NCBI GenBank assembly: GCA_023397675.1
Contig: JAEWTV010000065.1
Location: forward strand, 62,001-126,000
Direction of reading: 5' to 3'
From: Bacillota bacterium
Lineage (GTDB): Bacteria; Bacillota; Clostridia; Acetivibrionales; JANLFN01
DNA: 64,000 nucleotides
The position numbers and the translations under genes were made by a program. This document shows, piece after piece, positions 62,815-64,000 of this stretch (positions are counted from its first letter, which is position 1; the number at the start of each line of letters is the position of its first letter). The notes under the pieces are model-generated. The model made no database searches. It was given only the letters and a program-made list of their open reading frames with translations, and was not told the origin of the DNA.

Positions 62815-63164
62815 AATAAAAACTCCCTATATTTTAAACATAATTGTTCAACTTTTCTTCTCATCGTATTTAATGGAAAAGCTGCCAGGTTTCATAAAAA
62901 AACACACAATAAAAACAATAGTATATTTTGAACTTGTTGTCAAAGTTCATTTTCAGATATTTACGATACATATATTAGCATTTACCTAAATAGAGGTAAA
63001 AGATTATAAAAAAATGAAGGATAATTGGTGATATTGTTAAATATCTCACTAAGTCTTGTATACAAGATACTTTGTCAACCTTTTAATCTATTCATTTGTC
63101 TACATTTGAGCTTATACTAATTCACAAGAATAATCAAAAAATTAATATTTTCCTAGACAAATAA
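62815..63164. other. Upstream region of the GT2-LTA operon
   Basis: About 350 bases without a gene. A perfect 14-bp palindrome, TCTTGTATACAAGA, at 63054-63067 could be a repressor site for the operon. No clear promoter was recognised. Confidence 0.4.
63054..63067. promoter_or_regulatory. Candidate operator palindrome
   Basis: TCTTGTATACAAGA is a perfect 14-bp palindrome in the GT2-LTA upstream region. Similar sites are used by GntR-type regulators, but none was found in the window. Confidence 0.45.
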
Positions 63165-63201
63165 AAATCCATCATGTCTGGCATAAAGACATGATGGATT
63201 T
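63165..63201 (-). terminator. clpC terminator, part of nested repeat A2
   Basis: AAATCCATCATGTCT and AGACATGATGGATTT are perfect 15-bp arms with a 7-base loop; on the minus strand it is followed by TTATTTG. It lies beyond repeat B copy 2 from the clpC stop and resembles hairpin A1 at 51988-52065 in the opposite orientation. Confidence 0.75.
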
Positions 63202-63225
63202 CAAATTTTTAATTCAACTTATTTA

Positions 63226-63310
63226 TATAGGATGAAGTAAATTTCTTATACATCATTTGCATTTCAAAAGCCAAATACAAACGGGTATCAAATTAGAATT
63301 TACTTTATCC
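63226..63310. repeat. Palindromic repeat element B, copy 2
   Basis: About 85 bases directly adjoining the clpC stop codon. Compared with copy 1 reversed, ends AGTAAATTTCTTAT and AGAATTTACTTTATCC and the inner TTTGCATTT...AAAAGCCAAAT match with few changes. Confidence 0.8.
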
Positions 63311-63312
63311 CA

Positions 63313-64000
63313 TTAATCAGGATTTTTTACTGTTGCTATGGAAGTAGTACTTTTACGGCCTTGCGTTTTATTCTTTTTACTGAGTACAACCTGGTCATCC
63401 TTTATATCAATAACAACTTCATCTCCCGAAGTTACCTTGCCTTCAAGTATTTCCTCCGCAAGACGGTCCTCAATCATACTTTGGATAGACCTTCTGAGAG
63501 GTCTTGCCCCATAGATCTGGTCATAGCCCTTCTTTGCCAGGAAGGTTTTTACCTCGTCAGTAAGCTCAAGTCCAATTCCGTTCTGCTTAAGTCTCTTAAT
63601 TAGGCCTCCCAACATTATGCCCACTATATTTCTAAGGTGTTCCTCTTCAAGCGGATGGAATACTATAACCTCATCTACCCTATTAAGGAATTCAGGCCTG
63701 AAAGTCTTTTTCAATTCACCCATTACATTATTCTTCATATCTTCGTAGTTTCGGGCCTTTTCATCCCCACCGACAGAGAATCCCATCCGCTTTGGCTCTG
63801 TAATAAGCCTTGCTCCTACGTTCGAAGTCATAATGATTACAGTATTCCTGAAGTCTATAGTTCTCCCCTGAGAGTCTGTAAGCCTTCCATCTTCCAGAAT
63901 TTGCAGCAATATATTGAATACATCCGGATGTGCTTTTTCTATTTCGTCAAACAATACAACCGAATATGGCTTTCTTCTTACCTTCTCGGTAAGCTGCCCT
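63313..64000 (-). CDS. clpC: Clp protease ATP-binding subunit ClpC (3' end)
   Basis: The last 229 codons are in the window; the gene continues past base 64000. VLFDEIEKAHPDVFNILLQILEDG is the second-AAA-domain Walker B region (split here), followed by TSNVGA, the sensor-2 region (GYDQIYGARPLRRSI) and a short basic C-terminus. ClpC unfolds substrates for ClpP and adaptor-directed proteolysis. In many Firmicutes it precedes radA. Confidence 0.92.
   Translation of the reverse strand, partial: GQLTEKVRRKPYSVVLFDEIEKAHPDVFNILLQILEDGRLTDSQGRTIDFRNTVIIMTSNVGARLITEPKRMGFSVGGDEKARNYEDMKNNVMGELKKTFRPEFLNRVDEVIVFHPLEEEHLRNIVGIMLGGLIKRLKQNGIGLELTDEVKTFLAKKGYDQIYGARPLRRSIQSMIEDRLAEEILEGKVTSGDEVVIDIKDDQVVLSKKNKTQGRKSTTSIATVKNPD

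Noticed and set aside
1..64000. tRNA, rRNA or CRISPR loci
   Set aside because: No cloverleaf with GTTCGA arm, ribosomal RNA segment or regular direct-repeat array was recognised on either strand; without a covariance search a divergent tRNA could be missed.

Overview
The window looks like chromosomal DNA from a low-GC, anaerobic, spore-forming member of the Clostridia. Low GC, strong Shine-Dalgarno sites, SigI/RsgI, DisA, a DUF3343 protein and surface-polysaccharide genes fit cellulolytic lineages such as Ruminiclostridium or Acetivibrio. The genus is an inference. No tRNA, rRNA, CRISPR array, transposase or intact prophage was seen.

Layout. 1-5.1 kb: the end of comF, a KimA-like potassium importer, and an endolysin-like amidase between two holin-like proteins. 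5.4-16.5 kb: a possible spore or surface protein, a DUF3343 protein, and a surface-glycan cluster with two pairs of duplicated glycosyltransferases, two NAD-dependent sugar epimerase/dehydratases (one with altered catalytic residues), a UDP-sugar dehydrogenase and a propeller-like protein. 17.1-26.1 kb: a metal/metalloid island with three ArsR regulators, two DGC-domain zinc-binding proteins, a methionine-rich winged-helix protein, a ferredoxin whose frame continues through an in-frame TGA, a ProC-like reductase, an ECF sigma factor with a Cys-rich tail, and a canonical arsR-arsD-arsA-acr3 operon behind a near-consensus promoter. 26.2-42.5 kb: housekeeping genes: recD2, an HD-GYP gene, metK behind a SAM-I riboswitch, ftsH, hpt, tilS, dnaB, rplI, gdpP, pheA, rpsR, ssb and rpsF. 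42.6-49.2 kb: a chemoreceptor, a secreted carbohydrate-binding protein and the sigI-rsgI pair. 49.2-64 kb: disA and radA, then GH15, two GT2 enzymes and three tandem LTA-synthase-family proteins, then the 3' end of clpC.

Themes. Cyclic di-AMP synthesis (DisA), breakdown (GdpP) and a probable target pathway (potassium import) all occur here, although DisA has lost the last Arg of its RHR motif. In many Firmicutes clpC, radA and disA are adjacent; here about 11 kb of cell-envelope genes separates radA from clpC. Related, oppositely oriented palindromic repeats sit at both junctions and a third copy lies inside.

The most notable candidate is the 18.76-19.09 kb ferredoxin. Its in-frame TGA falls inside a third Cx3Cx2Cx3C iron-sulfur motif, the reading frame continues 18 codons to a second stop directly at a terminator, and a small hairpin follows the TGA. 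This is compatible with a selenoprotein, but also with an interrupted gene.
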